NCBI GenBank assembly: GCA_002314725.1
Contig: DCGV01000073.1
Coordinates: forward strand, 1-51,984
Direction of reading: 5' to 3'
Source: Bacteroidales bacterium UBA1769
GTDB taxonomy: Bacteria > Bacteroidota > Bacteroidia > Bacteroidales > UBA932
Length of the DNA stretch: 51,984 bases
Below are positions 17,522 through 25,855 of the stretch, piece by piece. The position numbers were made by a program, and so were the translations under genes. Below the pieces are notes generated by a model, which was not told where the DNA came from, ran no database searches, and was given only the letters and a program-made list of their open reading frames with translations. Within the stretch, counting starts at the first letter, position 1. Each line of letters begins with the position of its first letter.

Positions 17522-19219
17522 ATGTACGACATTATTCAATTGAGCAATAAAAGTCAAGAGGACTTGATTGCACTCGCAAAAGAGTTAAAAGTTAAAAAAC
17601 CGGAATCTCTTTCTAAAGATGATTTGATTTATGTAATCTTGGACCAACAAGCGCTTCTTTCTGACGAGCGACCTGCGCATAAAAAAGCAAACAATAAATC
17701 TGCAGGAGAGAAGAATAATATACCTGATACTAAAAACAAAAAAGCGAAAAAGCCTGCTGACAACACTGCTCCAGTACAAATGGAGCCCGAAACCTCATCA
17801 GCAGAACCTGCAACTGACAAGCCACAGAAGAAACAGCGCAACCGCATACAGAAAAAAGCTCCAGTACCTGTTGAAATCGACAATCAGAATGAACCTGTAG
17901 TCACTCTCGATCAAGAGAAAATTTCAGAGCCTATTGCCGAGACAAAAAGCAATAATCAAAGGCAGAGACAGAAGAGAAACCAGAAAATGGATAAACAGAG
18001 TGTTGCCGATTCTCAAGACACTCCACAGAGTGAGAATCCTGCCACTAACAATAACGCTCAACAGCCACAACAGAAGAAGATTGAATTCGAAGGTATTGTT
18101 GATGCTACAGGTGTATTGGAAATAATGCCTGACGGTTATGGATTCCTTCGATCTTCAGATTATAACTATTTGAATTCCCCAGATGATATCTATGTATCTC
18201 AATCACAAATAAAGAATTATGCTCTTAAGACCGGTGATACAATCTTTGGTGAGATTCGTCCGCCACGTGAAGGTGACAAATATTTCCCTCTGGTAAAGGT
18301 TAACAGTATCAATGGCCGAAGTCCAGAGTTTATACGTGACCGCGTTCCATTTGATTTCCTTACTCCATTATTTCCTGATGAGAAATTCAATCTTACAGGC
18401 AATGGTCATAATAACAATATTTCCATTAGAGTTGTGGATATGTTCACACCAATCGGAAAGGGACAACGTGGTCTTATCGTTGCTCAACCGAAAACAGGTA
18501 AAACAGTTTTGTTGAAAGATATCGCCAATGCGATTGCCGACAATCATCCAGAGGTATATATGATAGTGCTTCTGATTGATGAACGTCCTGAAGAGGTTAC
18601 AGACATGGAGCGCAGTGTAAAGGCAGAGGTAATAGCTTCTACATTTGACGAACCTGCAGAAAGACACGTCAAGGTGGCTAGTATGGTACTTGAGAAGGCA
18701 AAACGTCTAGTAGAGTGTGGTCACGATGTAGTGATTCTTCTAGATTCTATCACACGCCTTGCACGTGCATTTAATACAGTTCAGCCTGCATCAGGTAAAG
18801 TTCTTTCCGGCGGTGTTGACGCAAATGCCCTTCATAAGCCAAAACGTTTCTTCGGAGCAGCACGTAATATAGAAAATGGAGGTTCATTGACAATCCTTGC
18901 CACTGCACTTACAGAGACAGGTTCAAAAATGGACGACGTTATCTTTGAAGAGTTCAAAGGTACAGGTAACCTTGAGCTTCAATTGGATCGCAAGTTGGCG
19001 AACAAGAGAATCTTCCCTGCAGTTGACGTAACATTGAGCAGCACACGTCGAGATGATCTTCTTTATGACCCTGAATATATCAATAGGATATGGGTATTAC
19101 GCAACTATCTTGCAGACATGAACTCTGTTGAAGCGATGGAGTTCATGAAGAGCCGTTTGGAGAAGACAGCAGACAATGCCGAATTCCTTATCTCAATGAA
19201 TGGGGATATGCTGGGGTAG
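17522..19219 (+). CDS. rho: Transcription termination factor Rho
   Basis: Hexameric RNA-dependent ATPase that ends transcription. Order: Rho_N helix-extended-loop-helix (SQEDLIALAKELK, residues 1-45); a long K/Q/P/N-rich low-complexity region (~50-180) typical of Bacteroidota; an OB-fold RNA-binding domain (LEIMPDGYGFLR onward, ~190-270); a RecA-like ATPase with Walker A AQPKTGKT (~320), LLIDERPEEV and VILLDSITRLARA; and the secondary-site residues near GTGNLELQLDR. 565 residues. It has its own promoter and leader hairpin, and a long terminator behind it. Heptamer arrays lie on both sides. Confidence 0.97.
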   Translation: MYDIIQLSNKSQEDLIALAKELKVKKPESLSKDDLIYVILDQQALLSDERPAHKKANNKSAGEKNNIPDTKNKKAKKPADNTAPVQMEPETSSAEPATDKPQKKQRNRIQKKAPVPVEIDNQNEPVVTLDQEKISEPIAETKSNNQRQRQKRNQKMDKQSVADSQDTPQSENPATNNNAQQPQQKKIEFEGIVDATGVLEIMPDGYGFLRSSDYNYLNSPDDIYVSQSQIKNYALKTGDTIFGEIRPPREGDKYFPLVKVNSINGRSPEFIRDRVPFDFLTPLFPDEKFNLTGNGHNNNISIRVVDMFTPIGKGQRGLIVAQPKTGKTVLLKDIANAIADNHPEVYMIVLLIDERPEEVTDMERSVKAEVIASTFDEPAERHVKVASMVLEKAKRLVECGHDVVILLDSITRLARAFNTVQPASGKVLSGGVDANALHKPKRFFGAARNIENGGSLTILATALTETGSKMDDVIFEEFKGTGNLELQLDRKLANKRIFPAVDVTLSSTRRDDLLYDPEYINRIWVLRNYLADMNSVEAMEFMKSRLEKTADNAEFLISMNGDMLG

Positions 19220-19232
19220 TTGAGTTGACACC

Positions 19233-19366
19233 CTAAAGTCTAGAGATATTTTAACAATAAATACCCTTTTACGACGCAAGGTTAGGTTAAGCGTCGTTAA
19301 AGGGTATTTATTATTAAAATAAAGAATTGATAGTTAACACTCTAGACTCTAGACTCTGGACTTAAA
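19233..19366. repeat. Heptamer array, locus 2 (rho/aroE-aroK), wrapped around a terminator
   Basis: Left units CTAAAGT (19233-19239) and CTAGAGA (19240-19246); right units ACTCTAG (19339), ACTCTAG (19346), ACTCTGG (19353) and partial ACTTAAA (19360-19366). Between them is the rho terminator. Orientation is the same as at 17268 and 44510: AGAGT-type units on the left, ACTCT-type on the right. The right units cover the stop and last codons of the aroE-aroK fusion on the minus strand. Confidence 0.9.
19253..19315. terminator. Bidirectional terminator between rho and aroE-aroK
   Basis: Arms 19253-19277 and 19291-19315 are complementary at nearly all 25 positions, with a 13-nt loop. A-rich and T-rich ends lie on both sides, so it can act for rho (+) and for the convergent shikimate genes (-). 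Confidence 0.9.
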
Positions 19367-20565
19367 AAATTATCCATGACAGCATCGGCTACCGACAAGT
19401 AAATTGGAAGCCTTTGCTTGTAGAGCGCTTCAAGTGCCTCTCGGCTTTGTGAAAGAGGTCTGTCGGATGAAGGCTTCAAAAATTCCAGTGGAGTATTGAT
19501 AAAGATTATCTTACCATTCTTTTTAAGATTTGTGACATTCTCATGGCTTAACACAGCACCTCCGCCAAGTGCTATTACCGAGCCTCTTATTTCTGATAAT
19601 TCTGATATGATTTGACTTTCAATTTTACGGAAATATGCTTCCCCATCACTGTTGAAGATTTCAGATATTGATTTCCCACAACGTTCAACTATCAATGAGT
19701 CGGTATCTATAAAATTTACACCTTTCTCTTTCGCCATACTCCTACCGACAGTGCTCTTCCCGCAAGAAGGCATACCGCAAAGAACAATATTCTCCATCTT
19801 ATCCATAAGTTTTTTATAGATATTTTCCTCCATCTCTTTCGAAACACTACAATCAAAGAAGATTCCATGTGCCTTGCATGCTTGAGCGACAAGCATATAA
19901 AGACCTCCTTCAGCCTTTATTCCAGCAAATTGTGCATCTAGCACCAATTCGGTGCGTAAAGGATTGTAAACGCAATCAATCACACCTGTTAAATTAGGAA
20001 ACGAGTTGATATCGACTGGTTTGGCTTTTGAATCTGGATACATGCCCACAGGCGTGGCATTAATGATAATCTCATATTCTGAATACTCTTTTACACATGG
20101 CCCGAAGGTGAGTTTCAGCTCCCCATCCTTGGGATTTCTTGTTGCATGAGCGACTTTGATAGCACCCATATCTTTCACAGCTGCAGAAGCTGTAGCAGCT
20201 GCCCCTCCTGCCCCTAATATCAGAACCTTTTTACCTAAAACTTCAATACCAGAGTGATGAATCAATGAGATAAGTCCATAATAATCTGTATTGTATCCTA
20301 TGAGTTTACCATCACGACAGAGAATAGTATTTACAGCCCTGACAGATGTAGCTTCCTTACTTAGTGAATCAAGGTATGGGATGACACGCTGTTTGTAGGG
20401 TATTGTTACATTGATACCGATAAAACTTCCAGAAGTCAAGAAAGGCTCAAGTTCTGAAGGTCTTAACTCTTTCAACTGATAATCACAGTTTCCCAAATAA
20501 TTATGTATCTGAGGCGAAAAACTATGAGAAAGGTGTTCGCCAATCAATCCGAATCGCATAGACAT
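19342..20565 (-). CDS. aroE-aroK: Fused shikimate dehydrogenase - shikimate kinase
   Basis: Bifunctional enzyme for two consecutive steps: NADPH reduction of 3-dehydroshikimate, then ATP phosphorylation of shikimate. AroE part (~1-255): GEHLSHSFSPQIHN, NVTIPYK, the dinucleotide motif LGAGGAAATA and the NATPVGM motif. AroK part (~260-407): P-loop GMPSCGKST (~265), DTDSLIVE, FRKIE, ALGGGAV and the lid RPLS. The kinase is slightly short: its last six residues (SPESRV) and stop codon are encoded by heptamer repeats. Start ATG 20565, just after the aroB TGA; ATG 20559 is also possible. Confidence 0.93.
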   Translation of the reverse strand: MSMRFGLIGEHLSHSFSPQIHNYLGNCDYQLKELRPSELEPFLTSGSFIGINVTIPYKQRVIPYLDSLSKEATSVRAVNTILCRDGKLIGYNTDYYGLISLIHHSGIEVLGKKVLILGAGGAAATASAAVKDMGAIKVAHATRNPKDGELKLTFGPCVKEYSEYEIIINATPVGMYPDSKAKPVDINSFPNLTGVIDCVYNPLRTELVLDAQFAGIKAEGGLYMLVAQACKAHGIFFDCSVSKEMEENIYKKLMDKMENIVLCGMPSCGKSTVGRSMAKEKGVNFIDTDSLIVERCGKSISEIFNSDGEAYFRKIESQIISELSEIRGSVIALGGGAVLSHENVTNLKKNGKIIFINTPLEFLKPSSDRPLSQSREALEALYKQRLPIYLSVADAVMDNFLSPESRV

Positions 20566-20567
20566 AC

Positions 20568-21545
20568 TCAATCAATGACAATCTTTTCAAAACCCACTGG
20601 AAGAATCATATGCAATTGACCGTTCATACCCTTTTTATCTTGACGGATAGCCGAAATCAGAACACCATTCGGGTATGGAGATTTAACAGGGAGTCCACAC
20701 TTTTGAAAATCAGATACTAAAGTATCAATAAAAGATTCATCACAATAACCTCTTGCAAATGATTCATTTGCAGCTGCAATAATACCGATGGCAACAGCCT
20801 CTCCATGAGTCATTGGATTTTCCACGTCATTGGTATGTTCATACCATTCTATTGCATGGCCATATGTATGGCCAAGATTCAAGACTCGTCGAAGATCTTT
20901 ATCAAACTCGTCCTTTGAAACAATATCAGCCTTAGCTTGTGCCGCTTTACATATAAGACTCGTCATCTCCCATACCGGCAATCCAGACGAAATCGACTTG
21001 ACACACTCGTTGTAATTCTCTTCTGAAGTAATAATGAATGTCTTCAACAATTCAGCAAATCCTGAGAGAATTTGTTTGGCTGGAAGTGTTTTCAAAAATA
21101 CGGGACAGATAATAGTAGATTCCGGTTGTTTGAATGTTCCTACCATATTCTTGAAGGAATCGACATTGACACCTGTTTTGCCACCAATCGCAGCATCTAC
21201 TTGAGCAAGTAGCGTTGTTGGGAGATTCAAATATCTTACTCCTCTCTTATATATTGAAGCGGCGAAACCTGTGACATCGGATGTTATTCCACCGCCAAAA
21301 GCGACAAGAATAACATCCCTATCGGCCTCCATTGAAATTAACCAACGGCAAATATCCATTACAGTATCAATGGATTTATTTTCCTCTACGGATTTAATTT
21401 CAAAGCAAGGGATATCATTGCTGAAGATTTCAGAGATGAATTGTTTTACATTTGAATCATATACTACATAATATCTCTCTGATTCATTGAAAAAATCTCT
21501 CAACGACTTGATATCATCTCTAAATTCCAGCCTAATATTAATCAT
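20568..21545 (-). CDS. aroB: 3-dehydroquinate synthase
   Basis: NAD- and metal-dependent enzyme cyclising DAHP to 3-dehydroquinate, second step of the shikimate pathway. Motifs: FGGGITSDVTGFAASIYKRG (NAD/phosphate site), LPTTLLAQVDAAIGGKTGVN, LNLGHTYGHAIEW with metal-binding His, and HGEAVAIG. I choose ATG 21545 (325 residues), where similarity begins; the frame extends to a TTG at 21587. The protein is short for the family. It overlaps nothing, and aroE-aroK follows after its stop with 2 bases between. Confidence 0.93.
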   Translation of the reverse strand: MINIRLEFRDDIKSLRDFFNESERYYVVYDSNVKQFISEIFSNDIPCFEIKSVEENKSIDTVMDICRWLISMEADRDVILVAFGGGITSDVTGFAASIYKRGVRYLNLPTTLLAQVDAAIGGKTGVNVDSFKNMVGTFKQPESTIICPVFLKTLPAKQILSGFAELLKTFIITSEENYNECVKSISSGLPVWEMTSLICKAAQAKADIVSKDEFDKDLRRVLNLGHTYGHAIEWYEHTNDVENPMTHGEAVAIGIIAAANESFARGYCDESFIDTLVSDFQKCGLPVKSPYPNGVLISAIRQDKKGMNGQLHMILPVGFEKIVID

Positions 21546-21682
21546 ACGTAATGATTGTTCAAAAAACGAAAATAAAACTCTTTTCAACCTCTCCTAAAAA
21601 AACTCCATCATTTCAGAATCCGGAGTAACAGCATCAGAAGAGATATGATTCCTAAATTAGAATACAAGATAATAATTTTTAA

Positions 21683-21690
21683 TAACTTTG
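21683..21690 (+). promoter_or_regulatory. -7 promoter element (TAACTTTG) for aroC
   Basis: TAACTTTG lies 14 bp before the aroC ATG, which would make the leader nearly absent. No TTG at the preferred spacing. Confidence 0.5.
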
Positions 21691-21704
21691 TAAAAACTGT
21701 TTGA

Positions 21705-22760
21705 ATGAGTTCTATCGGTGACAATGTAGTATTAACCGTTTTCGGCGAGTCACACGGCCCAGTTGTTGGGGCTGTCCTTGACGGCGTTGAGCCAGGGATT
21801 GAGATCACTGATGAAATGATTGCATCATTCCTCAGCAAACGCAGACCGCAGAACATTACAGAAAGTGCAAGAAAAGAGCCTGATCATTTTCAAATAATGA
21901 GTGGTGTTTTCAATGGTAGAACAACCGGAGCCCCTATTTGCATACTTATTCCAAATGAAAATATCAGAAGCAGTGATTATCAACAAGGAGTAGCGAGACC
22001 ATCCCACGCTGATTATGTTGCTCATATCAAATATAAAGGCTTCGAAGATTATCGTGGAGGCGGTCATTTCAGCGGAAGAGTATCAGCAGGGATTGTAGCT
22101 ACCGGAGCAGTCGCATTAAAAGCACTTGAGGATAGAGGTATTCATATTGGGACCCATATCCTTCAATGCGGGTCCGTTAGAGACAATAACTTCGTTGATA
22201 TTGACACTGAAATCTCTTTATTGAATTCCAAAGATTTTCCTGTAATTTCAGATATTGAATCAGAGATAATAGATGAAATAATCAAAGCCAAGAATTCAGG
22301 TGATTCTATCGGCGGAATACTCCAAACTGCAATCTCCGGAATACCTGCCGGGATAGGTGCTCCTTGGTTCGATTCCCTTGAAGGGGCAATCGCAAAAGCA
22401 ATCTTCGCTATCGGTGGGGTCAAAGGTATCGAATTCGGATTGGGATTTGGCTTTTGCGACAGTAACGCTAAGGGCTCGACTGTTAATGACCAGTTCTATT
22501 ATGATGGAGAGTGTGTAAAGACTAAAACAAATAACAATGGTGGTATTAATGGTGGCATCTCCAATGGCATGCCTATTATTTTTAATACCGCTATCAAGCC
22601 TACACCATCAATTTCCAAGCCTCAACGAAGTATTGATTTCATAAAGGGGGAAGATATCACACTGGAAATAAAAGGCCGCCATGACCCTGCAATTATTCGA
22701 CGCATATGTGTCGTTATCACAGCCATGACGGCGATTACTATCTACGATTTGATAAGATAA
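21705..22760 (+). CDS. aroC: Chorismate synthase
   Basis: FMN-dependent anti-1,4-elimination of EPSP to chorismate, the last step of the shikimate pathway. Signatures visible: FGESHGPVVGAVLDG at the start, RKEPDHFQIMSGVFNGRTTG, and RGGGHFSGR (~115-125); the C-terminal part has GGINGGISNGMPI and RHDPAIIRR. 351 residues, complete. It faces away from aroB across a short gap, so three shikimate genes (aroB, aroE-aroK, aroC) cluster here while aroA (EPSP synthase) is not in the window. Confidence 0.96.
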   Translation: MSSIGDNVVLTVFGESHGPVVGAVLDGVEPGIEITDEMIASFLSKRRPQNITESARKEPDHFQIMSGVFNGRTTGAPICILIPNENIRSSDYQQGVARPSHADYVAHIKYKGFEDYRGGGHFSGRVSAGIVATGAVALKALEDRGIHIGTHILQCGSVRDNNFVDIDTEISLLNSKDFPVISDIESEIIDEIIKAKNSGDSIGGILQTAISGIPAGIGAPWFDSLEGAIAKAIFAIGGVKGIEFGLGFGFCDSNAKGSTVNDQFYYDGECVKTKTNNNGGINGGISNGMPIIFNTAIKPTPSISKPQRSIDFIKGEDITLEIKGRHDPAIIRRICVVITAMTAITIYDLIR

Positions 22761-22762
22761 GA

Positions 22763-24037
22763 CTATCTGCTCTCGCTTCGTCTGTTCAATTGTCTTACAA
22801 TCTTCCTGACTATAGCCTCAATATCTGTATCGGGCTCTATCACATTGTAATTTTCCCAGAAATTTTCATCAGTAAAGTCTTGTACTCTTTCAGACAACTG
22901 ATCTCTGATTTTCAGTTTACTCTCATTAACAATCTCAATCTCTCCAGGTCTATGGTCTGTCACAGCCATTTCAGATATCGCAGAGTAGCGTTGTCTAAAT
23001 GGAGAGTATTTCCTATGAGCGACGAATACCAGTTCTATATGTCCGTAATCATAAAACCACAGTCCGTTCTGTTCACGATAATTAACGGTGTATGATACAC
23101 TTTCAACATCAAAAGAGACCTTTTGCGGCTTTTTGAGTATGTAATACTTTACAACCTCAGGGTGATCTTCAACATTGACTTGAAATTCAGCACGGCCTAT
23201 TGCGTATGTTTCGGAATCAATATAGATTTTACCTCTGTAAAGAGGATCTGTCTCTTCCGGTTTTTGATTAAATAACACACAGAAGAAAAGTCTATCATCT
23301 TGAACTACGGATTCACCCATGGTAAAATCGTAATATTTGAACATATCTACTTCATCAACACCAGGAAATGGATTCTTGGCAATATCAATTTGCAAGGATG
23401 AATTTACTCCACCTTGATAGCGTATCAACAATGTATCGCTTGAATCATAATTGATAGTACCACGGCCTTTGTAAATACCAGCCTTATCAATAGCAAAACC
23501 AGTATATGGCGATTTATCTATATCAAGAACAGCCTCATTCAATGATAAGTATTTTGTATTACCCTTCTTTATCAACTCACGATAAAAAGCCGTCATTCCT
23601 TGATGTTCAGTTGAGTAATTGACTTTCACTCTATCGTATGCTGTTTTCACCAATGATTCCGCCTCGCTTGCGCTGATTACAACCGGATCCAATTTAAATG
23701 AAACTGGTGCCATCTTTATTGTCAATGGCTTATCAATTGTATAACCGTCAAAACTGAGTGCTTTTGTTTTCGACTCAAGATAACCGAGATGAGAAAGAAA
23801 TACAACTCCTTCATTTAAGGATCCTTGTGGAATTTTTAAAGAAAAAAGACCTTCAGAATTAGAAATATTCGCGATAGAAGTACCTTCCAAACCAACTGAT
23901 ACGAAACGCATAGGTTCATCAGTAGATGCATCATATACCCGTCCATAGATGGTAACGAAAGGTTCACTCCCTTGTGCAAATAAAGCACACGAGAGTACAA
24001 TAGCAACTAATGTAACGATATATCGTTTCATAATCAT
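22763..24037 (-). CDS. Carboxypeptidase-regulatory-like domain protein, exported
   Basis: Function unknown. Signal peptide to ~ALFAQG, then a carboxypeptidase-regulatory-like beta-sandwich (VTIYGRVYDASTDEPMRFVSVGLEG, which fits CarboxypepD_reg; residues ~27-115). The remaining ~300 residues are a Bacteroidota-specific mainly-beta region (TAFYRELIKKG, later RAEFQVN) like that seen in DUF5686-type outer-membrane proteins, but shorter. ATGs at 24037 and 24031 are both possible. It follows GH32 gene 1 by 12 bp in the same direction and is probably cotranscribed with it. It is not a TonB-dependent receptor, since no plug or barrel is present. Confidence 0.7.
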   Translation of the reverse strand: MIMKRYIVTLVAIVLSCALFAQGSEPFVTIYGRVYDASTDEPMRFVSVGLEGTSIANISNSEGLFSLKIPQGSLNEGVVFLSHLGYLESKTKALSFDGYTIDKPLTIKMAPVSFKLDPVVISASEAESLVKTAYDRVKVNYSTEHQGMTAFYRELIKKGNTKYLSLNEAVLDIDKSPYTGFAIDKAGIYKGRGTINYDSSDTLLIRYQGGVNSSLQIDIAKNPFPGVDEVDMFKYYDFTMGESVVQDDRLFFCVLFNQKPEETDPLYRGKIYIDSETYAIGRAEFQVNVEDHPEVVKYYILKKPQKVSFDVESVSYTVNYREQNGLWFYDYGHIELVFVAHRKYSPFRQRYSAISEMAVTDHRPGEIEIVNESKLKIRDQLSERVQDFTDENFWENYNVIEPDTDIEAIVRKIVRQLNRRSESR

Positions 24038-24049
24038 TCTTTTACTTTA

Positions 24050-25837
24050 CTATAAACCCAGTTTGGTAACAGTCAACTCATTTACCTGCAACACGCCACC
24101 TTCAGCATAGAATTCAATTTTGTTATATGGCATAGTTGGGAAGACAAGGTTGGTCATGACTACTTTACCACCATCTATGAATATTTCCAAAGATGCGACA
24201 TCGGAAAGTATCTGGATTGCGTGTTCTCCTTCAACTGGCATAGGGGCCCAAGTTGCTAGTGCGAAGTCGTTGATATAGTTCATGGAGTTGGTCTTTCGGC
24301 CATCATGATTTTCAATTTCATGAACCTCACCATGCTCTGCGAACTCTATTGCGCCGCTCTGAGTACGATCCATAACGAATCTGCCAAGTTTCTGATCGAA
24401 GTATATATCTACGAATTCACCATTGTCGTTGCATAATCTGAAACCAGCCTTCTCAGCATTGTTTTCAAGATTCATATTAAGTTCATATGCACCATCAGTC
24501 TCCTCAAAGAGTTGCTCCTGTACTGGATCTGAATCAACTGTCAAAGCTTCAAATTTCTGACTCTCCTTGCGAAGGATTGAGAGCTCCTCAACAGGATTTA
24601 CAGAGACATAATACTCATTATCAACTTTGAAAAGTCCCAAAACGCGTGGAATTGAATTGGCGCTGCGGAAATAGGTAGTAGGAACAACTTTACCATATTG
24701 CCAGTTGCTCATCCATGGAACAGCTACGACTCTGTCATTAACATTTGAGAATGTAACAGTTGCATAGTGATCTTTACCCCAATCGAGCCATTTAACACTC
24801 TCTTTTGGAGAATCACATGTAAAGGTTGTACCATCGAATTCACCAACGAAATATTGAGTAGCGCTACCACCAAAGAAACATCCAGGATTTACGTTTACAA
24901 TCATCACCCATTTTGTTTCACCTTCAGTTGTAGTAAGTTGGAAGAAATCAGGACATTCAAATTGACGAGGTTGAACACCATATCCTTCACCCCATCCACT
25001 CATATAATCCCAATCTTTTAGATTCTGAGAGGTATAGAATCTCATCTCCTTATCTGCAGAGACAATCATAATCCATTTTGACTCTGGCTCATACCAGAAT
25101 ACCTTAGGGTCACGGAAATCTTTGATACCGTCAAAAGGAACAAGGACAGGATTTTCATCAATCTTTGTAAAGGTTAAGCCATTATCAAGACTGTAAGCCA
25201 TACATTGTGTCTGAATATATTCACGGGATGTGTTCCATGATGTATAGAAGGCAATTACCGCACCCTCTCCAAAACCTGCTGTATTGTTGACATCTACAAC
25301 AGAGCTACCGGAAAATATATGACCATATGCATCACGGTAAATAGCTACAGGCTGATGTTCCCAATGAACAAGATCAGTACTTGTAGAGTGACCCCAATGC
25401 ATATTTCCCCATGTAGAAGCGTATGGATTATATTGATAATAGAGATGATATACACCATCTTTATAGAACAGGCCATTAGCATCATTCATCCAGCCATATT
25501 CTGGTGTATGATGATATATTGGGCGATATTTTTCAGCAGGAACAGTATATGGCTCAGTGCTCTCTTTTATTACCGACCAAGCAGCATCGGCATCTACACC
25601 TGTAAAGCTGATATTCTCTTTTGTTGCATTGAAACGAGCAATATCCATTGGAACCCAATATTGTGGCTGACCAAGTGCCAATCTAATATCAGCGACATAT
25701 ACGTCTTTGCCGTCTACATTGATTGTCATAACAATTTCATCAGCACTCTCATCAATTGGAATCAACAGATGTGCCGGTGTCTTTGAGCAGGATACTAACA
25801 TAATCGCTGCGAAGAAAAGTGTAAGTAGTTTTTTCAT
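24050..25837 (-). CDS. Glycoside hydrolase family 32 lipoprotein (fructan hydrolase) 1
   Basis: Surface or periplasmic lipoprotein predicted to hydrolyse beta-fructosides (levan, inulin or sucrose). Lipobox LVSC at ~14-17. An N-terminal DUF4980-like domain (~20-100) precedes the five-blade propeller: nucleophile motif WMNDANG (Asp ~116; the usual Pro is Ala), FSGSSVVD, RDPKVFW (~243), and acid/base ECPD (~293). A beta-sandwich follows (VASLEIFIDGG near the end). 595 residues. The paralogue upstream is 18 bp away. No SusC/SusD pair or sensor is in the window. Confidence 0.92.
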   Translation of the reverse strand: MKKLLTLFFAAIMLVSCSKTPAHLLIPIDESADEIVMTINVDGKDVYVADIRLALGQPQYWVPMDIARFNATKENISFTGVDADAAWSVIKESTEPYTVPAEKYRPIYHHTPEYGWMNDANGLFYKDGVYHLYYQYNPYASTWGNMHWGHSTSTDLVHWEHQPVAIYRDAYGHIFSGSSVVDVNNTAGFGEGAVIAFYTSWNTSREYIQTQCMAYSLDNGLTFTKIDENPVLVPFDGIKDFRDPKVFWYEPESKWIMIVSADKEMRFYTSQNLKDWDYMSGWGEGYGVQPRQFECPDFFQLTTTEGETKWVMIVNVNPGCFFGGSATQYFVGEFDGTTFTCDSPKESVKWLDWGKDHYATVTFSNVNDRVVAVPWMSNWQYGKVVPTTYFRSANSIPRVLGLFKVDNEYYVSVNPVEELSILRKESQKFEALTVDSDPVQEQLFEETDGAYELNMNLENNAEKAGFRLCNDNGEFVDIYFDQKLGRFVMDRTQSGAIEFAEHGEVHEIENHDGRKTNSMNYINDFALATWAPMPVEGEHAIQILSDVASLEIFIDGGKVVMTNLVFPTMPYNKIEFYAEGGVLQVNELTVTKLGL

Positions 25838-25855
25838 ATTATTATGTATTAATTA

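Noticed and set aside
21546..21587. TTG start for AroB
   Set aside because: Similarity to the family starts at the ATG at 21545; the extension has no matching residues.
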